In this document: positions 26,907 through 36,103 of the stretch, in pieces
How the letters are laid out: each line of letters opens with the position of its first letter
How positions within the stretch are numbered: position 1 is the stretch's first letter
NCBI GenBank assembly: GCA_028281325.1
Contig: JANQKC010000021.1
Span: forward strand, 124,001 to 188,000
From: Alphaproteobacteria bacterium
GTDB taxonomy: Bacteria; Pseudomonadota; Alphaproteobacteria; UBA8366
Reading direction: 5' to 3'
DNA: 64,000 bases
The notes under the pieces: model-generated
The model's database searches: none
What the model was told of the DNA's origin: nothing
Seen by the model: the letters and a program-made list of their open reading frames with translations, nothing else
Made by a program: the position numbers and the translations under genes

Positions 26907-27978
26907 TCAGCACGACGCAGTCCGGTGCGTTCCAGCCGATGGCGACATCGTCGCCCGGCGCGACCGGCGTCCATTCCGAATCGGACAGCTTCAACGACCA
27001 GTCCCGTCCCGCCGCTTCCACCTGGACGATATGCGCCGACCCCAGAAAGGCGTGCGACTTCACCGTGCCGTGCATCCTGTTGGCCGGCGCCGGGTCGGTG
27101 TCGGCGCACACGACCAGATGCTCCGGCCGCACCATGAGCCAACATGCATCGCCGTTGGACCAGGGCTTGGTGGTCTCCGCCCTGAACTGCAATCCGTCGG
27201 CGGTTTCGACGGTCGCCGTTTCCGCGGTGGCGGCGGCGATACGCCCCTCCACCAGGTTGGCCTCGCCCAGAAAATCCGCGACGAAGACCGATTCCGGCCG
27301 GCGGTACACGTCCGTCGGGCTGCCGATCTGCTCGATCCGGCCGGCGTTCATCACGACGATGCGGTCGGAGATATGCATCGCCTCTTCCTGGTCGTGGGTC
27401 ACGAACAACGCCGTGACCTGCGCCCGCCGCTGAATCTCGACCAGCTCCGCCCGCATCGCGACGCGGAGCTTGGCGTCCAGGTTGCTGAAGGGTTCGTCCA
27501 GCAGCAACACATCGGGCTGGTAGACCAGCGCCCGGGCGAGCGAAACGCGCTGGCGCTGCCCACCGGAAAGCTGCTGCGTGCTCCGGTCATGCAGCCCGTC
27601 CAGCCGCACCATCGCCAGCGCCTCGTGGACGCTGCGTTCGATCTCCGCCTTGGGCAGCCGCCGCACGCGCAACCCGAAGGCGACATTCTCGAAGACCGAC
27701 ATATGCGGAAACAGCGCATAGCTTTGAAACACCATGCCGCTGTTCCGCTTATGCGGCGGACGGTCGGCGACGGACTGCCCATGCAGCCGTATGTCGCCGG
27801 CATCCGGATCGAGAAACCCGGCGACCATGTTCAGCGTGGTGGTCTTGCCGCAGCCCGAGGGTCCGAGGAGGCTGACGAGTTCACCCACGCCAACCTCCAA
27901 CCCGATCGAATCGACCGCCACGACATCCCCGAACCGCTTCGTCAGACCGGCAAGTTCGATCGCCGGATGCGTTGTCAT
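26899..27978 (-). CDS. ABC transporter ATP-binding protein, PotA-like
   Basis: This ATPase powers the adjacent importer. The protein has 359 residues. Walker A GPSGCGKTTT is near residue 40, followed by VFQSYALFPHMSVFENVAFGL (Q-loop), the signature LSGGQRQRVSLARAL, Walker B VLLLDEPFSNLD and the switch histidine in FVTHDQEEAM. A C-terminal TOBE-type domain from about 240 on is usual for polyamine and iron importers. The ATG at 27978 is 11 bases after the binding-protein gene. Confidence 0.92.
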   Translation of the reverse strand: MTTHPAIELAGLTKRFGDVVAVDSIGLEVGVGELVSLLGPSGCGKTTTLNMVAGFLDPDAGDIRLHGQSVADRPPHKRNSGMVFQSYALFPHMSVFENVAFGLRVRRLPKAEIERSVHEALAMVRLDGLHDRSTQQLSGGQRQRVSLARALVYQPDVLLLDEPFSNLDAKLRVAMRAELVEIQRRAQVTALFVTHDQEEAMHISDRIVVMNAGRIEQIGSPTDVYRRPESVFVADFLGEANLVEGRIAAATAETATVETADGLQFRAETTKPWSNGDACWLMVRPEHLVVCADTDPAPANRMHGTVKSHAFLGSAHIVQVEAAGRDWSLKLSDSEWTPVAPGDDVAIGWNAPDCVVLNA

Positions 27979-27989
27979 CAGGCGCGCTC

Positions 27990-29030
27990 CTACTTCCGGC
28001 CCTGGACTTCGCGGTTCCATCGATCGATCCAGGTGGCCTTGTTCTCGGCCACCGTCAGCCAATCGATGTTCATGAGCTTTCCGACCTCGTCGGGACCGTA
28101 AATAACGCGGTCGGCGACTTCTTTGTCGAGGTCCGCGTTTTTCACCGTCGGCCCGATGTTGAGTTTACTGGCCAACAATTCCTGGACGTCCTTGCTCAAC
28201 AGATGGTTGATCAGCTTGAAGCCGGTGTCGGAGACCTTCGACCCCTTGACCACCGACGCGCCCATGATGATCGGCGGAATGCCTTCCTTGACGGGTACCC
28301 ATTTGAGCGGGAAGCCGGTGGACGCCAGCGTGCGCGCCCGGACATCGCCCCACCAGGCGATATAGGCCGTTCCCTGCTGCAACGCCCGCGACGTGTCCGT
28401 GGTCTTGCGGGCGAACACGACGACGCTCGGCGCGACCTTCTTCGCGAAGGTGAAGCCCGGTTCGATGTTGTTGACGCCGCCGCCGTTGACCTCCGCCATC
28501 AGGACCAGCATGCCGATGCCGTAGTTGCTCGCCGCGCCCTCGATCACCAGGCGGCCCTTGAACTCAGGACGCAGCATGTCCTTGATCGAGGTCGGCGGCG
28601 CGATCTTCTTTTCCTCGAAGATCTTCGTGTTGTAGGCGAAACCGCCCCCGATGACGCCAAGGAAGGCGTTGGTCTTCTTGTCATCGAGCAGGTTCGGCCA
28701 GACATTCGCCAGGTTCGGCACCGCGTCGGTCTTGAGCGGCACGAACAGCCCCTGCGCCGCGCCCTGAATCTGTTGCAGGTTGCCCGAATACATCACGTCG
28801 ATTTCGGGGTTGCCCTTCGTGGCGATGACCCGCGCGAGATTGTCGTTGGACGATCCGGGCCGGTACCGGACCGTGCAGCCGCACTCCTTCTCGAACGGCT
28901 TGATGACCAGCGGCTGCATGATCTTCTGCCACGAACCGCCGGGTCCCGCGAACACGAGCGTCTCGGCCTTGACGCCGACGGCGGCGCACAGCGCAATGCC
29001 CGCCGCGAGCGTAAAAAGTTTACTTCTCAT
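27990..29030 (-). CDS. Periplasmic binding protein of a polyamine-type ABC importer
   Basis: This is the solute-binding lipid-free receptor of the importer. The protein has 346 residues with a signal peptide at 1-22 ending in VKAE. The mature part opens TLVFAGPGGSWQKIMQPLVIKPFEKECGCTVRYRPG, broken by gaps typical of the PotD/PotF and iron-binding family. Compounds of this family range from polyamines to opines, amino acid derivatives and thiamine, so the substrate is open. It is the first transporter gene, 100 bases after the carboxymuconolactone decarboxylase-like gene. The oxidase downstream of the regulator suggests an amine or opine. Confidence 0.88.
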   Translation of the reverse strand: MRSKLFTLAAGIALCAAVGVKAETLVFAGPGGSWQKIMQPLVIKPFEKECGCTVRYRPGSSNDNLARVIATKGNPEIDVMYSGNLQQIQGAAQGLFVPLKTDAVPNLANVWPNLLDDKKTNAFLGVIGGGFAYNTKIFEEKKIAPPTSIKDMLRPEFKGRLVIEGAASNYGIGMLVLMAEVNGGGVNNIEPGFTFAKKVAPSVVVFARKTTDTSRALQQGTAYIAWWGDVRARTLASTGFPLKWVPVKEGIPPIIMGASVVKGSKVSDTGFKLINHLLSKDVQELLASKLNIGPTVKNADLDKEVADRVIYGPDEVGKLMNIDWLTVAENKATWIDRWNREVQGRK

Positions 29031-29130
29031 GGTTTCCTCACTGCATTCGAACGAACGCCTTTCCCGTCAAAGCCCTCGGCCGGCGTTCGGAAGGCCGGGG
29101 ACACATTTCCGTTTCCGTGTGTGCGCTGTG

Positions 29131-29724
29131 TCAGCCGCTCCGGGACGGGGCAGGCAGCGCTTCGGCGCGGCCGTCTTGCGACAGCAGCGCGGCGAGATGG
29201 TCGTCGTCGAGTTCCACTTGCATCGCGTTGTTGAATCGGTTGAAGGCGCCGGCCAAGGAAATTCGCCAGGTGAGTTCGACGATCTGGGCCTCGTCGAAAT
29301 GCTCCCGCAGCGACGCGAAAATTGCGTCGCGGATTTGGGCGGAATTCTCGCTGACCGCCACCGCATAGTCGCGGACCAGCCGGTCGGTCGCGTCCAATCC
29401 GGCGACGTCCGGGTCGAGGATGTTCTCGATCGTGGAATGCGGCAGGTCGAGCTCGGCCAACCGCACCGAGTGGCGGCCGACGCAATGCCGGCACGCATTC
29501 AGGCGCGACACCGTCACGACGGCGATCTCGATATACCGTTTCGGCATCGTGCCCTCGGCGGCGAACGCATCCATCAGCGCCAAGATCTGCTGCAGCACCT
29601 GCGGGCAATGCGCCGTCACCAGTTCCCAGGTCGGGTCGCCGATCTTGGCATACCCGCGCGCGGCCAGCGCCTTACCGACATCGTCCGGCAGCGATTCCAG
29701 GGGGACTTCACGTACTCGCGGCAT
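29131..29724 (-). CDS. Carboxymuconolactone decarboxylase/AhpD-like protein
   Basis: The 197-residue protein has the AhpD-type core: a helix with Glu66 (RYIEIAVVTVSRLNACRHC) and the pair Cys-x-x-Cys in NACRHCVGRHSVR, at about residues 78-81, with a following histidine. Proteins with this motif act as peroxidase-linked thiol enzymes or as gamma-carboxymuconolactone decarboxylases; which one applies here cannot be told. The gene overlaps the upstream flavoprotein gene by 17 bases, so it is part of the oxidase operon. A role in handling peroxide from the oxidase is a plausible inference. Confidence 0.82.
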   Translation of the reverse strand: MPRVREVPLESLPDDVGKALAARGYAKIGDPTWELVTAHCPQVLQQILALMDAFAAEGTMPKRYIEIAVVTVSRLNACRHCVGRHSVRLAELDLPHSTIENILDPDVAGLDATDRLVRDYAVAVSENSAQIRDAIFASLREHFDEAQIVELTWRISLAGAFNRFNNAMQVELDDDHLAALLSQDGRAEALPAPSRSG

Positions 29725-30892
29725 GATCCACTCCTTGTTCTATTGGGTCGCGGCGCGCACCGTCGGCAACCCCGGGATCCGCTTCGAACCGATCCACTTC
29801 GAGCCCGGCAATCGGCATGTTGGTCGACCCGGTCGTGACCAGTTCGGCAATCACCGCGCCGCAGCCCGGTCCCAGTTCGAACCCGTGACCGTTGAATCCG
29901 AAGGCATGGAAAGCGCCCTCCGCGGCGGCGCTGGGTCCGATGATCGGCGACCCGTCGGGCGTGGCCGCTTCGATGCCGGCCCAGAACCGGACCGCCTGCG
30001 CACCCTGCATGGCCGGAAAAAGTTCAAGTACGGTCGCGGCGCGAGCGGCGAAGGGGGCAAGCTTGATCGCCGCGACATTGGTATTCCGGTCCGCCACGCC
30101 CCGCAGGCTGCCGGAGATAAGCACCGTCCCGTTCTCGAACTGCTTGAGGGACAACGGACGCGATTCCGTGCTGACCACCGGCCCCAGGCTGGGCGGCATG
30201 CGCGACGTGATCATCGCGCAAGGCGCAACGGCCGTGACCGGCACCATGTCGCCGATCCAGGCCGCGACCCGGTCGGCCCACGCGCCGGCGCAATTGACGA
30301 TCACGGGCGCTTCGAAAGCGCCCGCCGACGTGGTCACGGTCCAGGTGCCGCCGGACCGTGTCGCCCCGGTCGCGGCAATGCCTTCGTGCAAATCAACCCC
30401 CGCCGCCAGGACGACGGCGCGGTAGGCCTGCATGGTTGCGAGGGGGTTGGCCGATCCGTCGCGGCGGCAGATCAGGCCGCCGACGCATCCCGGCCGCAGT
30501 CCCGGCAGGATGTCATACACCTCGTCCGCGCCGATGATCTCTTCATGGTCGAAGCCCTGCGAGGTCAACATATCCACGCGCCGCTGCAACCGCGCCAACG
30601 CTTCCGGCGTTTCCGCCAGGCGCAGTTGACCGGACGCCTGGAAACCGCAGTCCGACCCGACGATCGATTCGATCTGATGCCACAGGTCGAGGGACGCGAG
30701 CGACAGCGTGATCTCACGTGGATCGCGGCCCAGGGTCCGAACGCCCCCGGCATTGGCGCTGGACGCATGCCGGCCCACGAAATCCTTCTCGATCACGACA
30801 ACCGACAGCCCGCGCCGCGCCATGTTGAGCGCGGCCGAACACCCATGCAGGCCACCGCCGATCACCACCACATCCGCTGTCACAGCCGTCAT
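29708..30892 (-). CDS. FAD-dependent amino acid/opine oxidase subunit, DadA/HcnC-like
   Basis: The 394-residue protein is a DAO-family flavoprotein. The FAD fold VVVIGGGLHGCSAALNMARRG is at 8-28, with EKDFVGRHASSANAGGVR next. The substrate-side C-terminal motif is GFNGHGFELGPGCG. Together with the two genes before it, it matches the third subunit of HcnABC (cyanide synthase), octopine/nopaline oxidases and D-hydroxyproline dehydrogenases. It overlaps the HcnB-like gene by four bases. The LysR gene beside the operon resembles opine regulators, which favours an opine or proline-type substrate over glycine. Confidence 0.85.
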   Translation of the reverse strand: MTAVTADVVVIGGGLHGCSAALNMARRGLSVVVIEKDFVGRHASSANAGGVRTLGRDPREITLSLASLDLWHQIESIVGSDCGFQASGQLRLAETPEALARLQRRVDMLTSQGFDHEEIIGADEVYDILPGLRPGCVGGLICRRDGSANPLATMQAYRAVVLAAGVDLHEGIAATGATRSGGTWTVTTSAGAFEAPVIVNCAGAWADRVAAWIGDMVPVTAVAPCAMITSRMPPSLGPVVSTESRPLSLKQFENGTVLISGSLRGVADRNTNVAAIKLAPFAARAATVLELFPAMQGAQAVRFWAGIEAATPDGSPIIGPSAAAEGAFHAFGFNGHGFELGPGCGAVIAELVTTGSTNMPIAGLEVDRFEADPGVADGARRDPIEQGVDHAAST

Positions 30893-32313
30893 GCCGCGGT
30901 CTCCGTGCTGGGTGGGTTCAGGACCGTGTCGAGCTTCGCCAATTCGGTCAGCGGCAACGGCTTCACCGGCGTACGCTGGCTGTATGTCCCGACCGCCGAC
31001 ACCGGAACGCCGCGCGCGTCAGCGATGACCTCGGGCACGGTCGAGCCGCACATACGCCCCTGGCACGCGCCCATACCGCAGCGGGTGTATTGCTTCACCG
31101 CCTCGATGGCGTGGCAACCGTCCGCCACAGCCTTGCGGATGTCGCCGGCGGTCATCTCCTCACACCGGCAGGCCAGCGTCCCATCCGCCGGCAACATGAA
31201 GGCGCGGTCCGGCCGGTACAGGTTGTCCAGGAAGGGCCGCACCGCGAGGAGGGGCGCCAGGGCGCGGTTATGGGAGGTCGCCCGGCGTCCAGCCTCCTCG
31301 CGGGTCAGGGCGCCGAGATCGGCCGCAACACCGAGCGCGGCAAGGCGCCCGAAATCCGACGCAGCCTCACCGCCGGCGATACCGGCGCCGTCCCCGGCAA
31401 CCCAACATCCCGGAACAGTCGACCGGCCCCAATCGTCTGTTTCCGGCTTCCAGCAATGCTGCACGTCATCCCATTCCATCGCGCAACCGGCGAGACGCGG
31501 CAAATTGATGTGCGGCTGAACGCCTTGATGCAGCAACAGATGATCGCAATCGGTTTGGTCCCATCGCCCGCCGCGCCGCCAGCGAACGCCGGTGACGCCA
31601 AGATCGCCGACCGCTTCGACCGCTTCGACATGGCGATGCACCGGAATGCCGCGCCGCGCCGGCGCGCGCAGCAGGCCGAGGCCGCGCCGCAGAACCGCCG
31701 GCGCGCGCAAGGCCGCCGGCAGATCGCGCAAGGCCCTGAAGTAACGGCCGCGCGGCGTGGTATCCAGCAACGCCCGGATGTCCGCACCGACGGCAGCGAG
31801 CTGATCCGCGCAGAGATAGAGCAACGGCCCCGATCCAGCCATGACGATCGGCCCTTCCGGGCACAGCCCGCTGGCTTTCAGCATCGATTGCGCCGCGCCC
31901 GCGGTCATCACGCCGGGGAGCGTCCAGCCGGGAATCGGCATCGCCCGTTCGACCGACCCGGTGGCCAGAAGGACATGGCGCGCGCGCAACAGCGCAACCG
32001 CGCCGTCACACCGCAGACCGAGTTCGAACACGCCGTCATCGCCGGGGCCGACGTGCCACACGCAGGTCCGGGGCCGATAGTCAGCCTTGCTCTGCCGCAA
32101 GGCGTGCAGCAGCGCCCGTCCGGCGGCGCGGTCCGGATCATCGGTGGTTTTCGGGCCGGCGAGGCGATCGACGCCGCGATGAATTTGCCCGCCGGGCCAC
32201 GGCTGTTCGTCGAGCAGGCGCACGTCGAGCCCTAAATCCGCCGCCGTTGCCGCCGCCGCCATGCCCGCCGGCCCGGCGCCGACGACGGCGAGATCGATCG
32301 TTTCCCCGCTCAC
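30889..32313 (-). CDS. FAD/NAD oxidoreductase with C-terminal [2Fe-2S] domain, HcnB/OoxA-like
   Basis: The 474-residue protein is the middle subunit of the three-part oxidase. The pyridine nucleotide-disulfide fold starts LAVVGAGPAGMAAAATAADLG at about residue 9, with a second fold near 150. The C-terminal BFD-like [2Fe-2S] region carries ACRCEEMTAGDIR and TRCGMGACQGRMCG. The start is GTG 32313, which overlaps the preceding stop as GTGA; longer frames run into the small subunit gene. It probably passes electrons from the DadA-like subunit to the small iron-sulfur subunit. Confidence 0.88.
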   Translation of the reverse strand: MSGETIDLAVVGAGPAGMAAAATAADLGLDVRLLDEQPWPGGQIHRGVDRLAGPKTTDDPDRAAGRALLHALRQSKADYRPRTCVWHVGPGDDGVFELGLRCDGAVALLRARHVLLATGSVERAMPIPGWTLPGVMTAGAAQSMLKASGLCPEGPIVMAGSGPLLYLCADQLAAVGADIRALLDTTPRGRYFRALRDLPAALRAPAVLRRGLGLLRAPARRGIPVHRHVEAVEAVGDLGVTGVRWRRGGRWDQTDCDHLLLHQGVQPHINLPRLAGCAMEWDDVQHCWKPETDDWGRSTVPGCWVAGDGAGIAGGEAASDFGRLAALGVAADLGALTREEAGRRATSHNRALAPLLAVRPFLDNLYRPDRAFMLPADGTLACRCEEMTAGDIRKAVADGCHAIEAVKQYTRCGMGACQGRMCGSTVPEVIADARGVPVSAVGTYSQRTPVKPLPLTELAKLDTVLNPPSTETAA

Positions 32314-32621
32314 GTCGGCGATCCTTTCGCCGTCCGGATCCGCATGCCGTCCGCCACTTGCACGAGACATGCTTGTTGGAGCGGCACGCCGTCGATCTCC
32401 GCCAAGCATTCGAAACAGGCGCCCATCATGCAATAGGGCGCGCGCGGCGAACCGGACACCGCGCTCAGACGGTTCGGCAATGCCCCCGCGAGCAGAATTG
32501 CGGCGGCCGCGGTGTCTTCCTCGCCGACCGCAATCGGACGGCCGTCCACCTCGACCGTCACCTCGCCGGTCGCGCGGCGCACGGCTCTGCGAAAGCGGAT
32601 ATCCAGGCTCTCCTGGCTCAT
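32310..32621 (-). CDS. Small (2Fe-2S)-binding subunit, HcnA-like
   Basis: The 103-residue protein is the size of HcnA (about 104). It has the plant-type ferredoxin cysteine pattern in PYCMMGACFECLAEIDG and a final cysteine in QQACLVQV. It is first in the order small-middle-large subunit, the same as hcnABC. ATG 32621 is used, with GAAG eight bases before it; a TTG four codons upstream has no better signal. The gene is divergent from the LysR gene across a 133-base spacer. Confidence 0.88.
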   Translation of the reverse strand: MSQESLDIRFRRAVRRATGEVTVEVDGRPIAVGEEDTAAAAILLAGALPNRLSAVSGSPRAPYCMMGACFECLAEIDGVPLQQACLVQVADGMRIRTAKGSPT

Positions 32622-32754
32622 CGCCGACTTCAATCCCTACTCTTTATATAGACACAGGCTGGAAGCCTCCCCCGAACGCCCAACATAAGTCAAATGATAG
32701 AATCACACCAACTCATGCAATTATGTTATAATATTCGCTAAGGAGTGATCGCGC

Positions 32755-33666
32755 ATGGCCATCAACCATCGCCAAATGGAGGCTTTCATGGCCGTTATGC
32801 TGACCGGCAGCATGACGGGCGCCGCCAATTTGCTGCACGTCACACAGCCGGCAATCAGCCGGCTGATGCGCGACCTGGAGACCGCGACCGGGTTCAAGCT
32901 GTTCCGGCGCGCCGGCGCGCGGATCAGACCGACCGCCGAAGCGGTTCAGCTCCGCACCGAGATCGAAAGGCATATGGCCGGGCTGCAACGGATCGAGCGG
33001 GCGGTGGAGGATATCCGGGCCATGAATTCCGGCGCGCTGCGGATCGGCGCGATGACCGCCGCGGGGATCGGTTTCCTGCCCCGCGTCGTGGCCGGCTTCA
33101 TGGCGAAACATCCCGGCGTTACGGTGCAACTGCACGCCGATAACTCGCAGGCGATTCTGGAGCAGGTCACCTTGCGTCATTTGGAAATCGGATTCGGCGC
33201 GTTTCCCGCCGACGCGCCGGGTGCGACGGTACAAGAACTGCCGGACCTGGAAGCGGTCATCGCCCTGCCGGCGGACCATGCGCTTGCCCGGCAGGATGCG
33301 ATCGAGATCGCGGCGCTGGACGGCGAGAACTTTCTATCCCTGGGCCGGAACGGCCTGCTGCGCTATCGCGTGGACCATGCCTTTTCGACGGCGAAAATCA
33401 AACCCCGGCAGATCATCGAAACACCGCTGTCGGCAACCATCTGCAGCCTGGTCGCGGCCGGCGTGGGCGTCGGGATCATCGATCCGTTCACCGCGCTGGA
33501 GATCAACGACCCCAAGATCGCGATCCGGCCGTTCCGGCCCCAGATTCCCTATGAGATCGCGCTCGCCTATTCGCCGGTCACGCCGCCGAGCCGGCTGGCC
33601 AACGACTTCGTCGACCGGGTCAAGACCGCGGTGGCGGCCGAATTCGCGAACCGGACAACGCCCTGA
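32755..33666 (+). CDS. LysR family regulator resembling OccR/NocR
   Basis: The 303-residue protein has a LysR winged helix at 1-60. The stretch MEAFMAVMLTGSMTGAANLL and TQPAISRLMRDLETATGFKLF closely resemble the octopine and nopaline catabolism regulators of Agrobacterium, as I recall them. The effector domain (about 92-295) is complete. AAGGAG lies nine bases before the ATG, and a TATAAT is at 32727-32732 although no good -35 is seen. It is divergent from the three-subunit oxidase and probably controls it. It also lies 108 bases upstream of tcuA in the same direction. Confidence 0.88.
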   Translation: MAINHRQMEAFMAVMLTGSMTGAANLLHVTQPAISRLMRDLETATGFKLFRRAGARIRPTAEAVQLRTEIERHMAGLQRIERAVEDIRAMNSGALRIGAMTAAGIGFLPRVVAGFMAKHPGVTVQLHADNSQAILEQVTLRHLEIGFGAFPADAPGATVQELPDLEAVIALPADHALARQDAIEIAALDGENFLSLGRNGLLRYRVDHAFSTAKIKPRQIIETPLSATICSLVAAGVGVGIIDPFTALEINDPKIAIRPFRPQIPYEIALAYSPVTPPSRLANDFVDRVKTAVAAEFANRTTP

Positions 33667-33735
33667 CGCCAGGGCCGCCCGACCCAACCGGTCGCCAATT
33701 CGTGTCATTCAGCACAATTTGGCAGGATAGGGGCA

Positions 33736-33750
33736 GGGCTGAAACAGCCC
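33736..33750. terminator. Short hairpin between the LysR and TcuA genes
   Basis: GGGCTG-AAA-CAGCCC forms a perfect 6-base stem with a 3-base loop in the 108-base gap. No T-run follows, so termination is uncertain. It sits about 25 bases upstream of the tcuA start. Confidence 0.3.
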
Positions 33751-33774
33751 CAGCAAGAAGGAAACGGAAGGTCC

Positions 33775-35277
33775 ATGCCTGTTGAAAAAGCGGACGTTGT
33801 CATCGTCGGGGCCGGGAACGCGGCCCTCTGCGCCGCGCTCGCCGCGAAGGACGCTGGCGCGAACCCGGTCGTGCTCGAAACCGCGCCGCGATCCGAACGC
33901 GGCGGCAACACCTATTTCGTCGCCGGGTCTTCCCGGTGGGTCTACAACGACATCGACCACATTCAGCAGGTCCTGGACCTGACCGACGAAGAATTGCGCA
34001 CCGTCGATTTCGGGACCTACACACGGGAAGACTACCTGGAGGACATGGGGCGGCTCACGCAATACCGCTGCGATCCCGACCTGACCGAAACGCTGGTCGA
34101 CAATTCGCGCGATACGCTGGTCTGGATGAAGTCGAAGGGCGTCAAGTTCACGCCCATGTACAAGGGCCAGTCGCAGAAGATCGACGGCCGGATAAAGTTC
34201 TTCGGCGGCCAAATATGCATGTTCTGGGGCGGCGGCCCCGAATTGACCGCGGCGCTGTTCCACGCGGCCGAGGCGCATGACATTCCCGTCCACTACGAGA
34301 CCACCGCGATCTCCCTGATCACCGAGGGCGGGGCCGTGCGGGGCGTCGTAGCGGAAACCGACGGCGAGGCCCGCGAATTCCGCGCGGACGCCGTCGTCCT
34401 GGCCTGCGGCGGGTTTCAATCGAACGCGGAGATGCGCACGCGCTATCTCGGCCCCGGTTACGACCTGGCGAAGGTTCGCGGCACCCAGCACAACAACGGC
34501 GGCGGCATCACCATGGCGCTCGACATCGGGGCGATGCCGTGGGGCAACTGGTCCGGCGCACACGCGGTCGGATGGGACCTGAACGCGCCGCCGTTCGGCG
34601 ACCGCATCGTCGGCGATGGGTTCCAGAAACACAGCTATATCTTTTCGATCATGGTGAACGCCAACGGCGAGCGGTTCGTCGACGAAGGCGCCGACTTCCG
34701 AAACTTCACCTACGCGAAATACGGCCATGTGGTGCAGCAGCAACCCGGCATGTTCGCGTGGCAGGTCTTCGACGCCAAGGTGGACGATCTGCTGCGGGAC
34801 GAATACCGCATTCGACAGGTCACCAAGGTGACGGCGGACAGCCTCGAAGACTTGGCGGCGAAGCTCGACGGCGTGGACGCCGGCAGATTCCTAATTACGG
34901 TGCACGAATACAATGCGGCCGTCCAACACGACATTCCCTTCAACCCCGTCATCAAGGACGGACGGCGCACCGAGGGGTTGGGCGTACCGAAATCCAACTG
35001 GGCGAACACCATCGACACGCCGCCCTTCCAGGCCTATGCGGTGACCTGCGGGCTTACCTTCACCTTCGGCGGGGTGCGGATCGACCCCGACGGCAGTGTG
35101 ATTCACCGCAGCGGCAAACGGATTCCCGGCCTCTACGCCGCGGGCGAGATGATCGGCGGCTTGTTCTATTTCAACTACCCCAGCGGGTCGGGACTGGTGG
35201 CCGGCGCGGTGTTCGGCCGGATCGCGGGCGGCAGCGCCGCGCGCCACGCTCGGAAAAACGGACCGCCGCCGGCATGA
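33775..35277 (+). CDS. tcuA: FAD-dependent dehydrogenase, tricarballylate dehydrogenase-like
   Basis: The 500-residue protein is a fumarate reductase/succinate dehydrogenase-type flavoprotein. The FAD fold is ADVVIVGAGNAALCAALAAKDAG, followed by the ERGGNTYFVAG block. The C-terminal part has GLYAAGEMIGGLFYFNYPSGSGL, as in TcuA proteins that oxidise tricarballylate to cis-aconitate and in related acid dehydrogenases. No TcuB-type partner is nearby, so the exact substrate is not secure. It is joined by ATGA to the aspartate dehydrogenase-like gene. AAGGAAACGGAAGG upstream supports the ATG. Confidence 0.78.
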   Translation: MPVEKADVVIVGAGNAALCAALAAKDAGANPVVLETAPRSERGGNTYFVAGSSRWVYNDIDHIQQVLDLTDEELRTVDFGTYTREDYLEDMGRLTQYRCDPDLTETLVDNSRDTLVWMKSKGVKFTPMYKGQSQKIDGRIKFFGGQICMFWGGGPELTAALFHAAEAHDIPVHYETTAISLITEGGAVRGVVAETDGEAREFRADAVVLACGGFQSNAEMRTRYLGPGYDLAKVRGTQHNNGGGITMALDIGAMPWGNWSGAHAVGWDLNAPPFGDRIVGDGFQKHSYIFSIMVNANGERFVDEGADFRNFTYAKYGHVVQQQPGMFAWQVFDAKVDDLLRDEYRIRQVTKVTADSLEDLAAKLDGVDAGRFLITVHEYNAAVQHDIPFNPVIKDGRRTEGLGVPKSNWANTIDTPPFQAYAVTCGLTFTFGGVRIDPDGSVIHRSGKRIPGLYAAGEMIGGLFYFNYPSGSGLVAGAVFGRIAGGSAARHARKNGPPPA

Positions 35278-36065
35278 GGCTCGCGCAGATCGGATTCGGC
35301 GGGATCGGACAGACCGTCGCCGCGTCCTTGAGCGCCGATATCTCCTACGCGGCGATTGCCGCGCGCCCGCATCAGGCGGCGGACATCCAGACGGCGCTAG
35401 GCGATATCGCCATGGTCGACTCCGCGCCGGACCTGTTGTCGCACAAGCCCGACCTCGTCATCGAATGCGCCGGTCACGCGGCATTGAAGCAATATGGCGA
35501 AGCCGTGCTCGCGGCCGGGGTCGATCTCATCGCCGTCTCCGTCGGCGTGCTGGCGGCCGCCGACTACCGCGACCGCCTGCTGACGACGGCGGCGCAGCAT
35601 GGGGCAAAGCTGATCGCTCCCGCCGGCGCAATCGGCGGGCTCGACGTCGTCAAAGCCGCCCGGCATGCCACGCTGGAGCGCGTGACCTACACGACGCGCA
35701 AGGCGCCGGCCCTGTGGCGCGATACGCCCGCCGAGGAGATGATCGATCTCGCCGCGGTGTCCGACCCGGTTATGTTTTTCGACGACACGGCAGCGCGCGC
35801 GGCGCTTCTGTTCGCGGAAAAAGCCAATGTCACCGCGACGCTGGCGCTGGCCGGGCTCGGCTTCGAGAAGACCACCGTCCAATTCTGGGCCGACCCCGAC
35901 TACCCCCGAAGCACCCACGAGGTGGCGTTGACCGGCGCGACGGGGACGATGACGATAAAGTTGGCCAACACGGTAAGCCCGTTGGACGGGAAAGCGTCCT
36001 GGCTCACCGCGATGAGCATCGTCGACGCGGTGCGCGACCGGAACGCATCGCTGTTAATCGGTTAG
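35274..36065 (+). CDS. L-aspartate dehydrogenase-like protein
   Basis: The 263-residue protein has a Rossmann fold at the N-terminus (LAQIGFGGIGQTVAA) and the aspartate dehydrogenase/NadX features VIECAGHAALKQYGE, the APAGAIGGLDVVKAA catalytic region and VTYTTRKAP. Such enzymes convert L-aspartate to oxaloacetate or iminoaspartate with NAD(P). The start is the ATG in ATGA with tcuA; longer frames overlap tcuA. In the neighbouring flavoenzyme/transaminase context it might act on a related amino acid rather than supply NAD synthesis. It is convergent with the aminotransferase gene. Confidence 0.82.
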   Translation: MRLAQIGFGGIGQTVAASLSADISYAAIAARPHQAADIQTALGDIAMVDSAPDLLSHKPDLVIECAGHAALKQYGEAVLAAGVDLIAVSVGVLAAADYRDRLLTTAAQHGAKLIAPAGAIGGLDVVKAARHATLERVTYTTRKAPALWRDTPAEEMIDLAAVSDPVMFFDDTAARAALLFAEKANVTATLALAGLGFEKTTVQFWADPDYPRSTHEVALTGATGTMTIKLANTVSPLDGKASWLTAMSIVDAVRDRNASLLIG

Positions 36066-36103
36066 GAGACGGCGTCGGAAGGGCCCTGCAGCCGACGACC
36101 GCA

